Positions 28,445-48,886 of a DNA stretch of 64,000 bases are shown here, piece by piece. The notes under the pieces were generated by a model. That model was not told the origin of the DNA, searched no databases, and saw only the letters and a list, made by a program, of their open reading frames with translations. Each line of letters starts with the position of its first letter. Position 1 is the stretch's first letter. The DNA is from Leptospira sanjuanensis. GTDB taxonomy: Bacteria > Spirochaetota > Leptospiria > Leptospirales > Leptospiraceae. The position numbers were made by a program, and so were the translations under genes. Location: the NCBI RefSeq assembly GCF_022267375.1, contig NZ_JAIZBH010000001.1:62001-126000 (forward strand), in the 5' to 3' direction.

Positions 28445-28477
28445 AAAACGTCGCCTCCAATCAAGGCGGCGTTTTTT
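28445..28477 (+). terminator. Terminator after the SGNH hydrolase gene
   Basis: A 9-bp stem with one G-T pair (AACGTCGCC / GGCGGCGTT) and an 8-9 base loop is followed directly by a run of T. It lies 40 bases after the stop codon. Confidence 0.85.
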
Positions 28478-28496
28478 ATTTTAAAAAGCGGGTTTT

Positions 28497-29183
28497 ATGG
28501 AATTCAGAAAGAAACTCTTTTTTGCAGCGATCGCACTTGCAGTTTTATTGATATTATTCATCCTTTTTTGGCCCGAAAATCAGAAAAAAGAATCCCTCTC
28601 CATCGCGGAAGAAAGCGATGCCGTATTAAAAACAAAATATTATTCCGAAATGGATCCGTATTTTCCGGACGCTCCTCATCCGTTCAACGAAGATCCGGAG
28701 CTGGAAGGTCAGGCCAAAAAACTCTGGCCCGAAGCGTTTAAACCCAGAAAAACTCCAGAAGAAAAAGAACAGATTCGGAAAGAATGGACCGACTTTATCG
28801 CAAGATATCCGAAAAATGTGTACATACCTTCGGAGTTCCGACCGGCTCTCAGCGAGGCCGAAGAAAAAGAGGCGAGAGAACGTCTGGATACGGTTACGAA
28901 TATGGAATCGCGGAACGCGATCGTCCGGTCGTTGGGAAAATACGCGGAGCCGGGCAACGAGCCGAAGGCTCCTTCGGAATCGAGCGTAAATCCCAAGGAA
29001 CAGCTCGCTTACATCAATTATAAAATCGAGGAATTGGAATCGAGAATTCAATTGATTGAATATACGATTCAACAGGGAAAATTGAATCCGGAACAAATCG
29101 GAACCGCCAATCAGGATCTTATCGTTTGGAAAAAAGAACTTTCCACTTTAAGACAGGTGCAAAGTCAAATTCCGGGATCGTAA
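28497..29183 (+). CDS. Membrane-anchored helical protein of unknown function
   Basis: This 228-residue protein has one N-terminal membrane helix ([19 protein letters not shown]) and a mostly helical, charged outer part with a coiled-coil segment near the C-terminus (around [20 protein letters not shown]). It follows the SGNH hydrolase, and its outline (anchor plus helical body) is like that of a lipase chaperone, but the characteristic chaperone motif is absent. It is the first gene of a tight run with three lipoprotein genes. I do not assign a function. Confidence 0.7.
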   Translation: MEFRKKLFFAAIALAVLLILFILFWPENQKKESLSIAEESDAVLKTKYYSEMDPYFPDAPHPFNEDPELEGQAKKLWPEAFKPRKTPEEKEQIRKEWTDFIARYPKNVYIPSEFRPALSEAEEKEARERLDTVTNMESRNAIVRSLGKYAEPGNEPKAPSESSVNPKEQLAYINYKIEELESRIQLIEYTIQQGKLNPEQIGTANQDLIVWKKELSTLRQVQSQIPGS

Positions 29184-29239
29184 TTCGACATCGCATGTCG
29201 TTTGGACCGGGTCGATCTATAAACTTATCAGGAGATTTT

Positions 29240-30847
<1,608 letters not shown>

Positions 30848-30855
30848 TTAGGTTT

Positions 30856-31902
30856 ATGTTTGATTCTAAATCGATCCCGCTCTTAGTAGCGGGATATATT
30901 CTTCTCTACGCAAGCTGTAAGACGGCTCCTCCGCCGAAAGATCCTTGGATCGTTCCTCCTTTGGAAGAATCGGAAAAGATTTTTCTGGCTCCTTTGGAGA
31001 TGGATGAATTCGAATCCAAAGATCTCGGTGGAAGACATTATCCCGCTTCGAACGAACTTCGGATCGATCTATTCAAACCGTATATTGAAAACTTGGAAGG
31101 CGGTTATCTCGGCGCGGGAACGGATCAGAATTTTACGTTTATCGCGTGGGCTAAGAGCAAATACGCCTGGCTGATGGATTTCGATTATACGATCTGCTTG
31201 ATCAATCGGATTCATCTTTTGTTTTTTAAACTTGCACCAGATCCTGAATCCTATCGCGAACTTTGGTCGCGCAAAAATAAACAAACATCCTTTCAACTGA
31301 TCAAGAACGAATGGGAAAAAGATCCGGAATGGCCTTTGATCCGCGAGGCTTGGGAAGTGGCACATCGGGGGAAATCCGATATTCCGCAGCGATGGAACGA
31401 ACTGGATCGAACCTCGCAACGATTCGGACTAAAGACGTTCATTCACTCCAAAGAAGAATACGATTACGTTCGGAACATGATTCTTCAAGGGAGAATTCAA
31501 ATTCTGAAAGGAGATATCAACGCGGAAAAGAGCATGCGTTCCGTGGGTGAAAGGGCGGCGCGTTTGAACGTTCCGATTCGAGTCGTTTATCTTTCCAACA
31601 TCGAAGATTATTTTTCTTATACGCCCGGCTTTCGCGATAATCTTTTAAGTCTTCCCACCGATTCGAAAGGAATCGTTTTGAGAACGATGCAAAACGGGAC
31701 CAAGGAAGAATACGGATCGCCGGACGGAGAAAAAATTCCGGTCGATTATCCGTTGCATTACAACGTTCAATCCTTGGAAAATCTGCAGGATTGGATGCTT
31801 TTACCGGGACATCTCCATAAGGGAATCCTAATGCAATTTAGGACTCCGATACAGAAAGGATTTTCTAGGATTCAAAGCGAACCCGTTGAAACGTTGAAAT
31901 GA
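30856..31902 (+). CDS. Lipoprotein of unknown function (LIC_10091-like)
   Basis: This 348-residue protein has a signal peptide ending in a lipobox (LLYASC, Cys about residue 21) and a mixed alpha/beta body. Parts such as [20 protein letters not shown], the cluster [13 protein letters not shown] and the late [17 protein letters not shown] segment (here [15 protein letters not shown]) resemble the Leptospira LIC_10091 group with a methyltransferase-like fold; I recall that family from memory and cannot confirm it. No function is established. It lies 8 bases after the HEAT-repeat gene and overlaps the next gene by 4 bases. Confidence 0.7.
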   Translation: MFDSKSIPLLVAGYILLYASCKTAPPPKDPWIVPPLEESEKIFLAPLEMDEFESKDLGGRHYPASNELRIDLFKPYIENLEGGYLGAGTDQNFTFIAWAKSKYAWLMDFDYTICLINRIHLLFFKLAPDPESYRELWSRKNKQTSFQLIKNEWEKDPEWPLIREAWEVAHRGKSDIPQRWNELDRTSQRFGLKTFIHSKEEYDYVRNMILQGRIQILKGDINAEKSMRSVGERAARLNVPIRVVYLSNIEDYFSYTPGFRDNLLSLPTDSKGIVLRTMQNGTKEEYGSPDGEKIPVDYPLHYNVQSLENLQDWMLLPGHLHKGILMQFRTPIQKGFSRIQSEPVETLK

Positions 31903-32768
31903 AAACGATTCGGTTTGCCTTCTGTCTGCTTTTCGTTTTAATCTGCGGCTGCGCCGGTAGGAATCAGGAAGCGGTCGAGAACCGATCGAATTCGAAAACG
32001 AACGTTTCGAAAAATTGTAAAACCGATTTCGGTTTGTACGTTTTTTCCTATGGAAGAAGTCTATACCCCGATCGTTTTTTGAATGTGGAAGAAGACAAAG
32101 GAAATCGCGAAATCGTATACCTCTTTTATCTGATTCGCGTTCCCGGAAAAAATATTCTGATCGATTCGGGCTTTTTTAACGACATCTATCGAAAAAAATT
32201 CGGATTCTACAGTTTTGAAAGACCCGACGTTCTTTTAAAACGATGCGGAATCGATCCAAAAGAAATCACTGACATCGTACTCACACATTTTCATTTCGAT
32301 CACGCGGGCGGAATTTTCCTGTTTCCTTCCGCGACGGTCCATATTCAAAACCACGATTTGGATCTTTTGAAAAAACAATCCTACTTTCCGAATCAAGCGA
32401 ACTACATCCGTTCTTTGAGTTCTGTAAATCGAATTCACTCCTTCGATGGAACGTATTCTTTGCTTACGGATATGCGGATTCTTTTTACCGGAGGTCATAC
32501 CCCCGGGTCGCAAGCGCTGGAATGGATCGCTTATCCCGAAAGGCGATTTCTGTTTACCGGGGATGAATGTTATCTCATCCAAGAATGTAAGAATGGAATC
32601 GGTCTTCCGCAAGGCGCGGTATTTTCCACAAAACGAAATCGGGACTTTATCGAATACGTTCGAATCTTAAACGAGAAAGGAATCAAAATTCTTACCTTAC
32701 ACGATCCTTCGATTTTAACACAAGGCGAAGAACTCGCTCCCGGCGTTAGAATATTAGATTCTTATTAA
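31899..32768 (+). CDS. Metallo-beta-lactamase fold lipoprotein
   Basis: This 289-residue protein has a lipobox signal (LFVLICGC) and a metallo-beta-lactamase fold with the metal motif HFHFDHAGG near residue 131 (HxHxDH), [14 protein letters not shown] later and FTGDECY near the C-terminal part. The fold includes lactonases, esterases and other hydrolases; the substrate here is unknown. The ATG overlaps the stop of the previous gene. As a lipid-anchored hydrolase it acts in the envelope. It closes the four-gene run. Confidence 0.85.
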   Translation: MKTIRFAFCLLFVLICGCAGRNQEAVENRSNSKTNVSKNCKTDFGLYVFSYGRSLYPDRFLNVEEDKGNREIVYLFYLIRVPGKNILIDSGFFNDIYRKKFGFYSFERPDVLLKRCGIDPKEITDIVLTHFHFDHAGGIFLFPSATVHIQNHDLDLLKKQSYFPNQANYIRSLSSVNRIHSFDGTYSLLTDMRILFTGGHTPGSQALEWIAYPERRFLFTGDECYLIQECKNGIGLPQGAVFSTKRNRDFIEYVRILNEKGIKILTLHDPSILTQGEELAPGVRILDSY

Positions 32769-32860
32769 GTAAAACCCGTCTCTTAGGATAAACTTTATAT
32801 TCGGCGGTCGCCAATGATTCTTTCCCAAAGCGCGGATGAGGGGATCACGACGCGGAAATA

Positions 32861-32893
32861 AAAAAGGCCCGAAGGAAAATCCCCCGAGCCTTT
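32861..32893 (-). terminator. Terminator of the acyl-CoA ligase gene
   Basis: Read on the minus strand, a 13-bp stem (with U-G pairs) and an ATTTT loop are followed by a run of six T. It lies about 30 bases after the ligase stop. Confidence 0.85.
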
Positions 32894-32923
32894 CGTTTTT
32901 ACGGACGCAAGTTAGTTTGCCGT

Positions 32924-34981
<2,058 letters not shown>

Positions 34982-35113
34982 TTCCTCTTTAGTGAGTTTT
35001 TACCGGAATGATTTCCGATAGGGTAAAGGCTGAATTAAGCTAAGGGAAAAATTGCGTGAGTCAACCAAATTTTGGAAAGAGGAAGGAGCGGGTGCGGTGC
35101 AAAAAGAAGGGAA

Positions 35114-35139
35114 CCGTCTACCTCCGGAGAGATAGACGG
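35114..35139 (-). terminator. Terminator of the Lys-rich exported protein gene
   Basis: A perfect 7-bp stem (CCGTCTA / TAGACGG) with a 12-base loop that has a small internal palindrome lies 11 bases after the stop of the Lys-rich gene. On the minus strand it leads into a T-rich tail (TTCCCTTCTTTTTG). Confidence 0.6.
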
Positions 35140-35149
35140 AAAGAAGATA

Positions 35150-35440
35150 TTATTGCTCTTCTCCGGCCGGAGCAGAAGATTCAGTGGAAGGAGCTGGTGC
35201 TTCTTCTTTTTTGCTTTCTGCTTTTTCCTTCTTGGACTTTTTCTTAGATTTTTTTGCCTTTTTAGCCTTTTTGGATTTCTTAGATTTCTTTCCTTTCTTT
35301 TCAGACTTCGTTTCTTTCGGGCTTTCGGTTTGTTCCGTTGGAGCGTCTGCAGCAGGTTCTTGTGCGACGAGTCCCGCGAATCCGGTCAACGCCATCGCTG
35401 CGATTAAAAGTTGGGCAAGAATTTTCTTAAAAAGGGTCAT
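35150..35440 (-). CDS. Exported Lys/Ala/Glu-rich small protein
   Basis: This 96-residue protein has a signal peptide (cut near LVAQE) and a mature part of 65-70 residues that is mostly Lys, Ala, Ser and Glu, with repeats such as KKSKKAKKAKKSKK flanked by Pro/Glu/Ser-rich ends. It resembles histone H1-like tails, but the signal peptide makes export more likely. The mature protein is strongly basic and disordered. AGGA lies upstream of the ATG. A 14-bp palindrome stands in the leader. The role is unknown. Confidence 0.72.
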   Translation of the reverse strand: MTLFKKILAQLLIAAMALTGFAGLVAQEPAADAPTEQTESPKETKSEKKGKKSKKSKKAKKAKKSKKKSKKEKAESKKEEAPAPSTESSAPAGEEQ

Positions 35441-35471
35441 TGTAAAGTTTTCCTATTGAAAGAGTGATTGA

Positions 35472-35485
35472 TTGGAGAACTCCAA
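35472..35485. promoter_or_regulatory. Perfect 14-bp palindrome upstream of the Lys-rich protein gene
   Basis: TTGGAGAACTCCAA is a perfect palindrome about 31 bases before the start codon. It could be an operator or a leader hairpin. It does not match the Leptospira LexA box pattern that I know. Confidence 0.4.
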
Positions 35486-35516
35486 CATCCGTAGAAAAAA
35501 AGTAAATACGTTTTTT

Positions 35517-36176
35517 TTAAGGAACGGAACGGGAAGGGTTCCATTTTTTTCCCGAGGCGACGGCCGATTCCAATCGTTTGAGATATTCTTTTTTCGGAAT
35601 TTGATACGCCCCAAGTCCAAGAGTAACAACGTTTAGTTGCTGCGTATCGAAAAGGGTAAAGTGATCTTTTTTAAGAGCCTCGAATAAATGGAAGAGTGCG
35701 ATCTTTCCGAAATCGGGAACGAAGGAAAACATGGATTCGCCGGCAAAAAAATTTCCGATTGCGATTCCGTAAACGCCTCCTCCTAATTTTCCATTCTCAT
35801 CCCAAACTTCCACCGAGTGAGCATATCCGAGTTTGTGAAATTCGGAATAGCCTTTGATAAAAAGATCGGTGATCCAAGTTTCTTCTCCGGGCCGATACGC
35901 GCAACAGCGCATGACTTGTTCGAAGGCCCGGTTGAAAGTAATCGTATAACGTCTTTGATTGATCTTCCGTCGTAAGCGCTTGGAAATATGCAAACGGTTC
36001 AGATCAAAAATCCCCCGGGGATCGAGACAATACCAAAGAATGGGCTCGTCCGACCACGGAAAGATTCCGTTCTTATAGGCGTATAAAAGTCGTTCGGGAG
36101 AAAGGTCTCCTCCCACCGCAACGATCTCACGGTCCCATACGTGAGGGTTTCGAAAAAAATCAGAGAAATCTTTCAA
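35517..36176 (-). CDS. aat: Leucyl/phenylalanyl-tRNA-protein transferase
   Basis: This 219-residue enzyme adds Leu or Phe to proteins with N-terminal Arg or Lys, marking them for degradation through ClpS and ClpAP (N-degron pathway). Conserved stretches are [57 protein letters not shown] and [14 protein letters not shown]. Length is typical. Its start lies 44 bases after the thpR stop on the same strand, so they may be co-transcribed. Confidence 0.93.
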   Translation of the reverse strand: MKDFSDFFRNPHVWDREIVAVGGDLSPERLLYAYKNGIFPWSDEPILWYCLDPRGIFDLNRLHISKRLRRKINQRRYTITFNRAFEQVMRCCAYRPGEETWITDLFIKGYSEFHKLGYAHSVEVWDENGKLGGGVYGIAIGNFFAGESMFSFVPDFGKIALFHLFEALKKDHFTLFDTQQLNVVTLGLGAYQIPKKEYLKRLESAVASGKKWNPSRSVP

Positions 36177-36220
36177 GACAGGCGCCTCATTCGAAAACGT
36201 TCTGAATTCTCCATAATTTT

Positions 36221-36760
36221 TTAAGACGGTAAAAGTGAAAAAGATTCTTCGATGAAATAGACGGGTCCGTCCGAGAATGTTTTGGATGAATAGATATGAA
36301 ATTCGGAAACGGGGAAGTCCGAAGTGGAAAAGTCGGAGAATTCCTCCAAATAGGTGAGAACTCTCGTTCCGTTCGTATTCTTAAAACGGCCGATCGTTAA
36401 ATGCGGATGATAATCCTGGCGGTCCGGGGAAAACCCAAATCTGCGAAGTCCGCCGTCCAAGGTTTTTTGGAGCTGTAAAAGTTCGGGCGGAGCGCTTACC
36501 TCCGCAAAAAGGATGGAAGGAGACTTTTGTTTTCCGAATGTTCCCACCGACTTCAAGTTTAAGTGAAACGACGGGGAAGAAACGGTGGAACAAAACTCGG
36601 ATAGAACGTCCAGCTTCTCGTTCGATTGTTCGCCTAAAAAGACCAAGGTTATGTGAAAATTTTCCTTAGGAACCCAGCGCACGTCCGGTATACCGTAACA
36701 GATGGAAGTTAGTTGTTCTTTTACTTCTTCCGGAACGGAAATCCCCAGAAACGTTCTCAT
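36221..36760 (-). CDS. thpR: RNA 2',3'-cyclic phosphodiesterase
   Basis: This 179-residue protein of the 2H phosphoesterase family has both catalytic HxT/S-h motifs, [10 protein letters not shown] near residue 41 and [10 protein letters not shown] near residue 121. It opens 2',3'-cyclic phosphates on RNA ends. Length and motif spacing (~80 residues) fit ThpR/LigT. Its physiological substrate is not known in most bacteria. Confidence 0.9.
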   Translation of the reverse strand: MRTFLGISVPEEVKEQLTSICYGIPDVRWVPKENFHITLVFLGEQSNEKLDVLSEFCSTVSSPSFHLNLKSVGTFGKQKSPSILFAEVSAPPELLQLQKTLDGGLRRFGFSPDRQDYHPHLTIGRFKNTNGTRVLTYLEEFSDFSTSDFPVSEFHIYSSKTFSDGPVYFIEESFSLLPS

Positions 36761-36818
36761 ACTTAAAAGTTTAGGACCCCGTTCGATTTCCGCAACTAGA
36801 TTCCAAATATCCGCTTAT

Positions 36819-38582
<1,764 letters not shown>

Positions 38583-38600
38583 TTTAGAACAAATTGAATA

Positions 38601-40787
<2,187 letters not shown>

Positions 40788-40838
40788 AGAATCTTCCGGT
40801 TTACAAAAAAACTCCGAAACAAAACATTCTCCCCGAAG

Positions 40839-41450
40839 ATGAAAAAGGAAGAAAAGATCCAGGCGCGCCGAGAGGAAATCTTAGACGCCGCCCTCGACAT
40901 TTTTTCGGCGAAAGGATTTCACGCCGCGGGGATCGCGGATATCGCGGGTAAGTTGGACATCGGTCACGGAACCTGTTATCGTTATTTTAAGAATAAGTTG
41001 GATATCCTACATGCGCTTTTGGATCGAGTGCAGAACGGGTTGTCCGAAGTGATTTCCCGACAAAGTCCCGACAAATCCAATTCGTTGGAAGAATACCGTT
41101 CTCAAATCGCAGAAATCGGAGTCGGGCTTTTCGAACTTTTTGGAAAAGACACTCGCATCGGTCAGATTTTCTTTTTTGAAACGCAGGGGATCGACGAAAC
41201 GGTGACCGTCAAGATTCGAAAGATTTACGAACTTTCCGCGCGCGTTACCGAGCTTTATTTGATCAACGGTGTGAAGAAGGGCTTTTTACGAAAGAATCTA
41301 GATACGGATGTCGCATCGAAAGCGATCAATTCCATGATGTTTGAAGGAATCCGCCAATCGATTTCCCACAAATCCGATCGAGACTATGCGATTCGCTGGA
41401 TGAAAGCCGTTCCCGATCTGATGTTAGATGGGATGAGGGAAAACCAGTGA
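40839..41450 (+). CDS. TetR/AcrR family transcriptional regulator
   Basis: This 203-residue regulator starts with a normal TetR helix-turn-helix: REEILDAALDIFSAKGFHAA and IADIAGKLDIGHGTCYRYFK, followed by a helical ligand-binding domain without a known effector. It lies 51 bases after the histidine kinase and 367 bases before a membrane protein gene with a perfect palindrome in front of it, so that gene is a possible target. The ligand is unknown. Confidence 0.9.
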   Translation: MKKEEKIQARREEILDAALDIFSAKGFHAAGIADIAGKLDIGHGTCYRYFKNKLDILHALLDRVQNGLSEVISRQSPDKSNSLEEYRSQIAEIGVGLFELFGKDTRIGQIFFFETQGIDETVTVKIRKIYELSARVTELYLINGVKKGFLRKNLDTDVASKAINSMMFEGIRQSISHKSDRDYAIRWMKAVPDLMLDGMRENQ

Positions 41451-41817
41451 TTGGTTTCAAGTTAGAATTCTGCGTATTGTCGGAACTTATGGTTTTTAGA
41501 AACGTCCAGAAGTGGGTTTGTTTTTAATTTGGCAGTTCTGAAGAGAATTTCCGTTTCTCTTTTGAAAAGTATGAGTTCCTACATTCTTTCAGAATTAAAC
41601 TAGAATTTACGGATTTTCGACCCGAAGAAGATCTTCATACTCGTTTTGCCCTTTCGGAGCCGTTGAACATCACCATAATAAATTTATGTCTCTTACGGTG
41701 GAAATTTCAACGGATTCATCGGAATTTGAAATCGAAGGAGTTCCCACATTTTTTACTTGAAAAAACTGAATGATATATCATTCTAAATTTAGATTAAAGA
41801 AATCAGGAGAATTGAAA
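41451..41817. other. Intergenic region with a perfect palindrome near its end
   Basis: About 367 bases separate the TetR gene and a membrane protein gene on the same strand. I see no coding frame or RNA fold. The last 60 bases contain TTGAAA as a possible -35 box, a 16-bp palindrome and AGGAG before the next gene. Confidence 0.5.
41768..41783. promoter_or_regulatory. Perfect 16-bp palindrome, candidate TetR operator
   Basis: GAATGATATATCATTC is a perfect palindrome. It starts 5 bases after a TTGAAA element and ends 34 bases before the start codon of the membrane protein gene. Position and size fit an operator for the TetR regulator encoded upstream, but no binding evidence exists. Confidence 0.45.
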
Positions 41818-42732
41818 ATGGTACAAGTTGACGTTTTCTGGGCCTACGGGTTGGGTGCAGGGTTTGCAATGGCGGCTTCCCGTCAGATTAAAAAAATTCA
41901 GTCGGGAGATTCCCTCGGTTCGGCTTCTTTGAAAGAGATAAAACCGAAGAGTTCCGACGAAAAGACTCCTTTTTGGAAGACAACATACTTTCTCATCAAC
42001 GTGTTGTTTCTCTCGTTGGTTTTCGGACCTTCGGGTTTATATCTTGTTTGGCAGTTTACGAGTTGGGAAACCATGCAGGCCTTGGACAAGTCGATGCCGG
42101 GTTGGCTCGTGACGTTATTCGGCTTTACGAACGTGTCACAGGGAATTCTTGCGTTTTGGGTCGTTTGGAAATTGCTCGAAAAATCCAAAGCTTTTTACGG
42201 TTTTTTACAGGTTATGCTCGGTTACTTCGGAATGTTTTTTATCCTCGTTCACGGTTGGGATGGAGAAGGGTATAAACGATTTTTTTCAGCAACCAGAGAA
42301 GAATATCTCAACGATTGGACTTGGGGCACCGCACTTGCCTGGTTAACATCCGACGTCGCAATCACGCTGTATGTCATGGGAATCGTAATGATTCCGATTA
42401 TGATTTCGATCCTATCCAACTGGATTGAAGAAGGTCTTGAAATCCGCGACGTTACCCTCGGGCAGGAAACCAAGGAAGCCAAAGGAAGCGTAGTCGCGAG
42501 AATTCTTTACTTTTTAGGTTCGGTGTTTATCGGCGCGCTCGGACTTGCAATCGTCTGCAGTCTGTTGATTCACGCGCTTGGTTGGACGTTCGGAACGATT
42601 CTTTCTTTGGGAGTTCTTTATATATTAGGAATCTCTAAATATGGAATTTTGTTCGCCTTTTACAAGGGAATCTTCCATTTAAAAGGAAACTCTTCCTCAG
42701 CATCGGGAGTAATCGCCGGAGCAAGAGCTTAA
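41818..42732 (+). CDS. Polytopic membrane protein of unknown function
   Basis: This protein of about 304 residues has six to eight predicted membrane helices (for example [20 protein letters not shown] and [19 protein letters not shown]). The segment [20 protein letters not shown] is at the N-terminus. I recognise no family. AGGAG 8 bases before the ATG decides the start. An operator-like palindrome precedes it and the TetR gene lies upstream. Its stop shares bases with the stop of the convergent PLP enzyme gene in the palindrome AGCTTAAGCT. Confidence 0.75.
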   Translation: MVQVDVFWAYGLGAGFAMAASRQIKKIQSGDSLGSASLKEIKPKSSDEKTPFWKTTYFLINVLFLSLVFGPSGLYLVWQFTSWETMQALDKSMPGWLVTLFGFTNVSQGILAFWVVWKLLEKSKAFYGFLQVMLGYFGMFFILVHGWDGEGYKRFFSATREEYLNDWTWGTALAWLTSDVAITLYVMGIVMIPIMISILSNWIEEGLEIRDVTLGQETKEAKGSVVARILYFLGSVFIGALGLAIVCSLLIHALGWTFGTILSLGVLYILGISKYGILFAFYKGIFHLKGNSSSASGVIAGARA

Positions 42733-44231
42733 GCTTCGAACGCTTTTTCGTATTCCTGAATCAAAAGATCCGGGTCTTCGGTTCCAACGGAGATTCGGAT
42801 CAGGTTCGGATCGAGTCCGTTTTCCTTCAGAAATTTTCTTCCTTCTTCCTGAGTCACCAGCTCGTAATGCGCGAGATAAACGTAGAGCATATTAAGAGTG
42901 AACTCGGTTCCGAAACTCGGTCCTTTTAGCAACGCGAGTCGATCGTAAAATTTTTCCAAAGGAACCGCGAGTTCGATCGATAAAACGCCGGATTGAATTC
43001 CGGGAATTCTCGTAATCTTTTCAAAATTTGCGGAAGAATCGGCGGAGCCGGTCCAGAATACGTTTCGGATTCCAGGATGTTTTGAAAAATACGCGGCGAG
43101 TTTTTTCACATTCTCGCTGATCTTTAATACACGTTCTTCATAATCCTTGATTTCATACGCAAGACGTTCGCAGTCCCGAATATACGGTTCTTCGATCAAT
43201 TCTTTGCAGATCGGAAAAATTTCCGAAAACCATTTCGAATCTTGATTGAATACGACCGAACCCATCATGAGATCTCCGTTTCCGCAAGCGAACTTGGTTA
43301 AACTTTCCACGATCACATCGACATACGGAAGTACGTCGATCACCGCGGACCCGGCGACGGAAATATCCGCGATCAAAGGAATTTCATATCGGTCCACGAT
43401 GGATTTTAATTTTTCATAATCGGGAACCAACAAAAGCGGATTGGTCGGACATTCGGTGATGATTCCGGCGACTTGTTGCGAATTCCGTTTAAGAAATTGT
43501 TCCAAGTCTTGAAGATCCGTGGCGTTGTGAATCACGTACGAATCTTTCGTATATTTTTCCAAGATTCGAATGTTGTCCACATACAACCAACCGAGACGAA
43601 TCCAAATCGTTTTTTCTTTTTTTCTTTGAACGCGATCGAACGCTTCGAACGCCGTATAGACCCCGTTCATTCCCGACATGGAAAGTAAAATCGGAGGATT
43701 CGCATTTCCGTAAAAAGAGGAAAGCTTTGAAAGAATTTTTGCAACGGGAGAATCCTTCTCCGCTTTTTCACGGAAAACTTCCTGCAAGATTCCTTTTTTT
43801 AATAAGAAGTCTTCCGCCATTCTCGAAGACGCAAGACATCCCGTATGCTGTATGAAGGAAAGAATTTCCTTTTCCAAATCCTTGAGATTCGGAATTACCA
43901 AGGTAAAGATTCCGTCGTCTTCAAGGATTTCGTATTTTTCTATGGAGAACTTTTCTACGATTGCGTTTGCCGCTTTTTTGGAAGAGACGATGAACTGAGG
44001 AGTGGAGACGTTTTTTACTTCCCGGTTGTAATCTAAAATTCTCGCGATATAAGAATGCGCCACAAACCTCGGATAACCGGATTTCAATCGGGAAAGCGTT
44101 TCGGTTCTTTTTTCTTCGTAACCGATTACGTCCGCCAACTGTGGAAGACTTACGGAAACCGCGTGAATGTTTTCAAACGGAATTCGTTCTCCGCACAAGG
44201 TCCGGTGGGGTTCGTTGATTTCTTTTAACAT
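42729..44231 (-). CDS. PLP-dependent Cys/Met metabolism enzyme, N-terminally extended
   Basis: This enzyme of about 500 residues is longer than the usual ~390 for cystathionine synthases or lyases, because it has an extra N-terminal domain of roughly 110-130 residues. The second part has a cystathionine-synthase-like core: [43 protein letters not shown] (with the Asp that pairs with the PLP ring) and [17 protein letters not shown] with the PLP lysine. The C-terminal end is also family-like (VRISVG type, here [17 protein letters not shown]). It probably works in sulfur amino acid synthesis, but the step is not clear. The start is the ATG 7 codons inside a longer TTG frame. Confidence 0.85.
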   Translation of the reverse strand: MLKEINEPHRTLCGERIPFENIHAVSVSLPQLADVIGYEEKRTETLSRLKSGYPRFVAHSYIARILDYNREVKNVSTPQFIVSSKKAANAIVEKFSIEKYEILEDDGIFTLVIPNLKDLEKEILSFIQHTGCLASSRMAEDFLLKKGILQEVFREKAEKDSPVAKILSKLSSFYGNANPPILLSMSGMNGVYTAFEAFDRVQRKKEKTIWIRLGWLYVDNIRILEKYTKDSYVIHNATDLQDLEQFLKRNSQQVAGIITECPTNPLLLVPDYEKLKSIVDRYEIPLIADISVAGSAVIDVLPYVDVIVESLTKFACGNGDLMMGSVVFNQDSKWFSEIFPICKELIEEPYIRDCERLAYEIKDYEERVLKISENVKKLAAYFSKHPGIRNVFWTGSADSSANFEKITRIPGIQSGVLSIELAVPLEKFYDRLALLKGPSFGTEFTLNMLYVYLAHYELVTQEEGRKFLKENGLDPNLIRISVGTEDPDLLIQEYEKAFEA

Positions 44232-44292
44232 CTCTATGATTCCAGTCGTCAATCGGTTCGGGATTTTTCAACCCGGATTCGATTGAAATTCT

Positions 44293-45390
<1,098 letters not shown>

Positions 45391-45391
45391 G

Positions 45392-46003
<612 letters not shown>

Positions 46004-46029
46004 GCTTGTAAGAACTTTTTAACTATATT

Positions 46030-47157
<1,128 letters not shown>

Positions 47158-47229
47158 CGGATCGATTTCTCGTTAATCGCAAATCAAGATCGATGTTCGG
47201 ATCGGTTTATAGGAATCACGGAATCGGTC

Positions 47230-47256
47230 GGCGCGGCTTCGTTTTTACACCGCGCC
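47230..47256. terminator. GC-rich hairpin between convergent genes
   Basis: A perfect 7-bp stem GGCGCGG / CCGCGCC with a 13-base loop lies between the stop of the lipoprotein gene and the stop of the nitrilase-like gene. It has no strong T-run, so its role as a terminator is uncertain. Confidence 0.35.
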
Positions 47257-47271
47257 ACTTCGTTTAACAAT

Positions 47272-48327
47272 TTAGAGGAACAAATTTAAAATCAGAGGTT
47301 CTCGGCTATTTACGGCGGGGGTCGAAACGCCGTATCTGGTTTTGATATAACTTCCTCCTCCGTAATTCTGATCTAAAAACGAACCGGAAGGAATCATACG
47401 AACCGTCGATTCGATATTGGATTTAACCGCCCATTCTTTCAGTTCCGCTTCGGAGGAATCTTCTCCGATCGCGATCACTCTGGATACGAACGTCTTTTTC
47501 ACTTTCTCTTGAAATTCGGGATTCTTAAAATCTTCCAGATAAAAGATTCCGAATCTTGCGAACGGAAATTGGAAAACGGCCAACGGTCTTTCGGCGGTTT
47601 CGTTTGCCGCGGAACTTTCCGTTGACTTCAATTTTTCCAACTTCTTCTTCCAAGCTTCCGAAGGAGTTCTTACAAAAATCGTGTCTTTGAGAGTGATCGA
47701 TTTGCTCGGATCGAAAATATAAACCGCTTCTTTCCAGGTTGTTTGTAATGCGTTGTCCGCATTGTCGGATTCGGAATTTGCAATCGGCAAAAGAATCGAA
47801 CCGGGCAAAATATAAACTCCGTAGGTTCGGGAGAGATTGGAAAAAATTCTCAAGTAGGTAGCGGCGGCTTCTTTATAAGGATCCGATTTTTTTCCGGAGT
47901 TCAAACCGATCGCGCTTTTAAAGAGGTTCTCCCATTGAATCAAACGGAAGGCTTCTTCCAACGAAGATTGTTTGAAGATTTCCTGACGGGAATTTAAAAA
48001 ATACAAAAAACTTCCGGTATGAGCCGGATAAACGACGAGCGTATTCTTTTTTAAAAGTCCTTTTTGTTTCGCCTGTTTGAGAGGACTTTCCACCGATTTT
48101 AAAAATCGTTCTTCGGAAGAAAAATCTTCCAGTTTCCATTCGGGTTGAATGACGAGAATGTTTCCGGCGTTTCGATCGTAACCGCTCGCGAGAATTTGAT
48201 ATTCTTTATTAGGAAAGGAATTGTATTGTTCGGAAGAAACCGGTTTTCCCGAAAAGATATAAGCGATTCCGAAAAAAATCGGAATCAAGATCAACGAGGT
48301 AATTGCGTTTTTCCAAAAAGGAGTCAT
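47272..48327 (-). CDS. Membrane-anchored nitrilase-like protein without cysteine, probably inactive as hydrolase
   Basis: This 351-residue protein has one N-terminal membrane helix and a body whose strand order recalls carbon-nitrogen hydrolases: [35 protein letters not shown] and [18 protein letters not shown]. The usual catalytic Glu in the second of these is replaced, and the whole protein contains no cysteine, so the Glu-Lys-Cys triad cannot be present. It may be a degenerate binding or structural relative, or the family call may be wrong. It lies 11 bases after the Nudix gene. Confidence 0.55.
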   Translation of the reverse strand: MTPFWKNAITSLILIPIFFGIAYIFSGKPVSSEQYNSFPNKEYQILASGYDRNAGNILVIQPEWKLEDFSSEERFLKSVESPLKQAKQKGLLKKNTLVVYPAHTGSFLYFLNSRQEIFKQSSLEEAFRLIQWENLFKSAIGLNSGKKSDPYKEAAATYLRIFSNLSRTYGVYILPGSILLPIANSESDNADNALQTTWKEAVYIFDPSKSITLKDTIFVRTPSEAWKKKLEKLKSTESSAANETAERPLAVFQFPFARFGIFYLEDFKNPEFQEKVKKTFVSRVIAIGEDSSEAELKEWAVKSNIESTVRMIPSGSFLDQNYGGGSYIKTRYGVSTPAVNSREPLILNLFL

Positions 48328-48338
48328 ATTCTATTTTT

Positions 48339-48773
48339 CTAATGCACTAAAGATGCATATTCCTTAAGATACAGATTTACGGCGTCGAGCATGTATTCCG
48401 TAAAAAGCGGACTCGGCTCGTAAGTGCGGACGTTTTCCCAGGCGATGTAATCGTGTTCGTCGGAAAGAACGATTTCTCCTCCGAGAAAATCCGCGTGATA
48501 CGCGATGATGATGCAGGGAAAATTTCCTTCGTTGACTCTATGTTTGTGAACGAACAACGGTTTCGGGGAGACTTCGATTTGAACCTTCGAACCTAATTCT
48601 TCCTCGATCTCGCGTTCCATACTGAGGTTCCAGTCTTGGAAGAATTCGTCTTCGTTCATTCTTCCGCCCGGAAGATCTCCCAAGCCGGATTTACGGTCGC
48701 GGAGAATGAGAAGTTCGTCCCCTTTTCTAAGAAACAGTTTTTGAGTGATTTGAAAAAAGCCGTGTTTGCTCAA
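48339..48773 (-). CDS. Nudix hydrolase
   Basis: This 144-residue protein has a Nudix domain with the REIEEELG end of the Nudix box preceded by [13 protein letters not shown]. The distance from the glycine to the REUxEE part is about three to four residues longer than the standard GX5EX7 pattern, which is atypical. Nudix proteins hydrolyse nucleoside diphosphates linked to another group. The substrate is unknown. It precedes the nitrilase-like gene in the same transcript. Confidence 0.82.
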   Translation of the reverse strand: MSKHGFFQITQKLFLRKGDELLILRDRKSGLGDLPGGRMNEDEFFQDWNLSMEREIEEELGSKVQIEVSPKPLFVHKHRVNEGNFPCIIIAYHADFLGGEIVLSDEHDYIAWENVRTYEPSPLFTEYMLDAVNLYLKEYASLVH

Positions 48774-48886
48774 GGGATGATTCGTTCTCCGAGTTTCCTA
48801 CAGGGGCTTATATTTTTGGCGGGCTGACAATCATTTTTATCTTTGTTTGTTCTTCAAAGTCGAGTCGGCCGTTATCAGATGAACCG

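Noticed and set aside
28497..29183. Lipase chaperone for the SGNH hydrolase
   Set aside because: The outline (anchor and helical body) is similar, but the chaperone family motif is missing and SGNH hydrolases do not usually need one.
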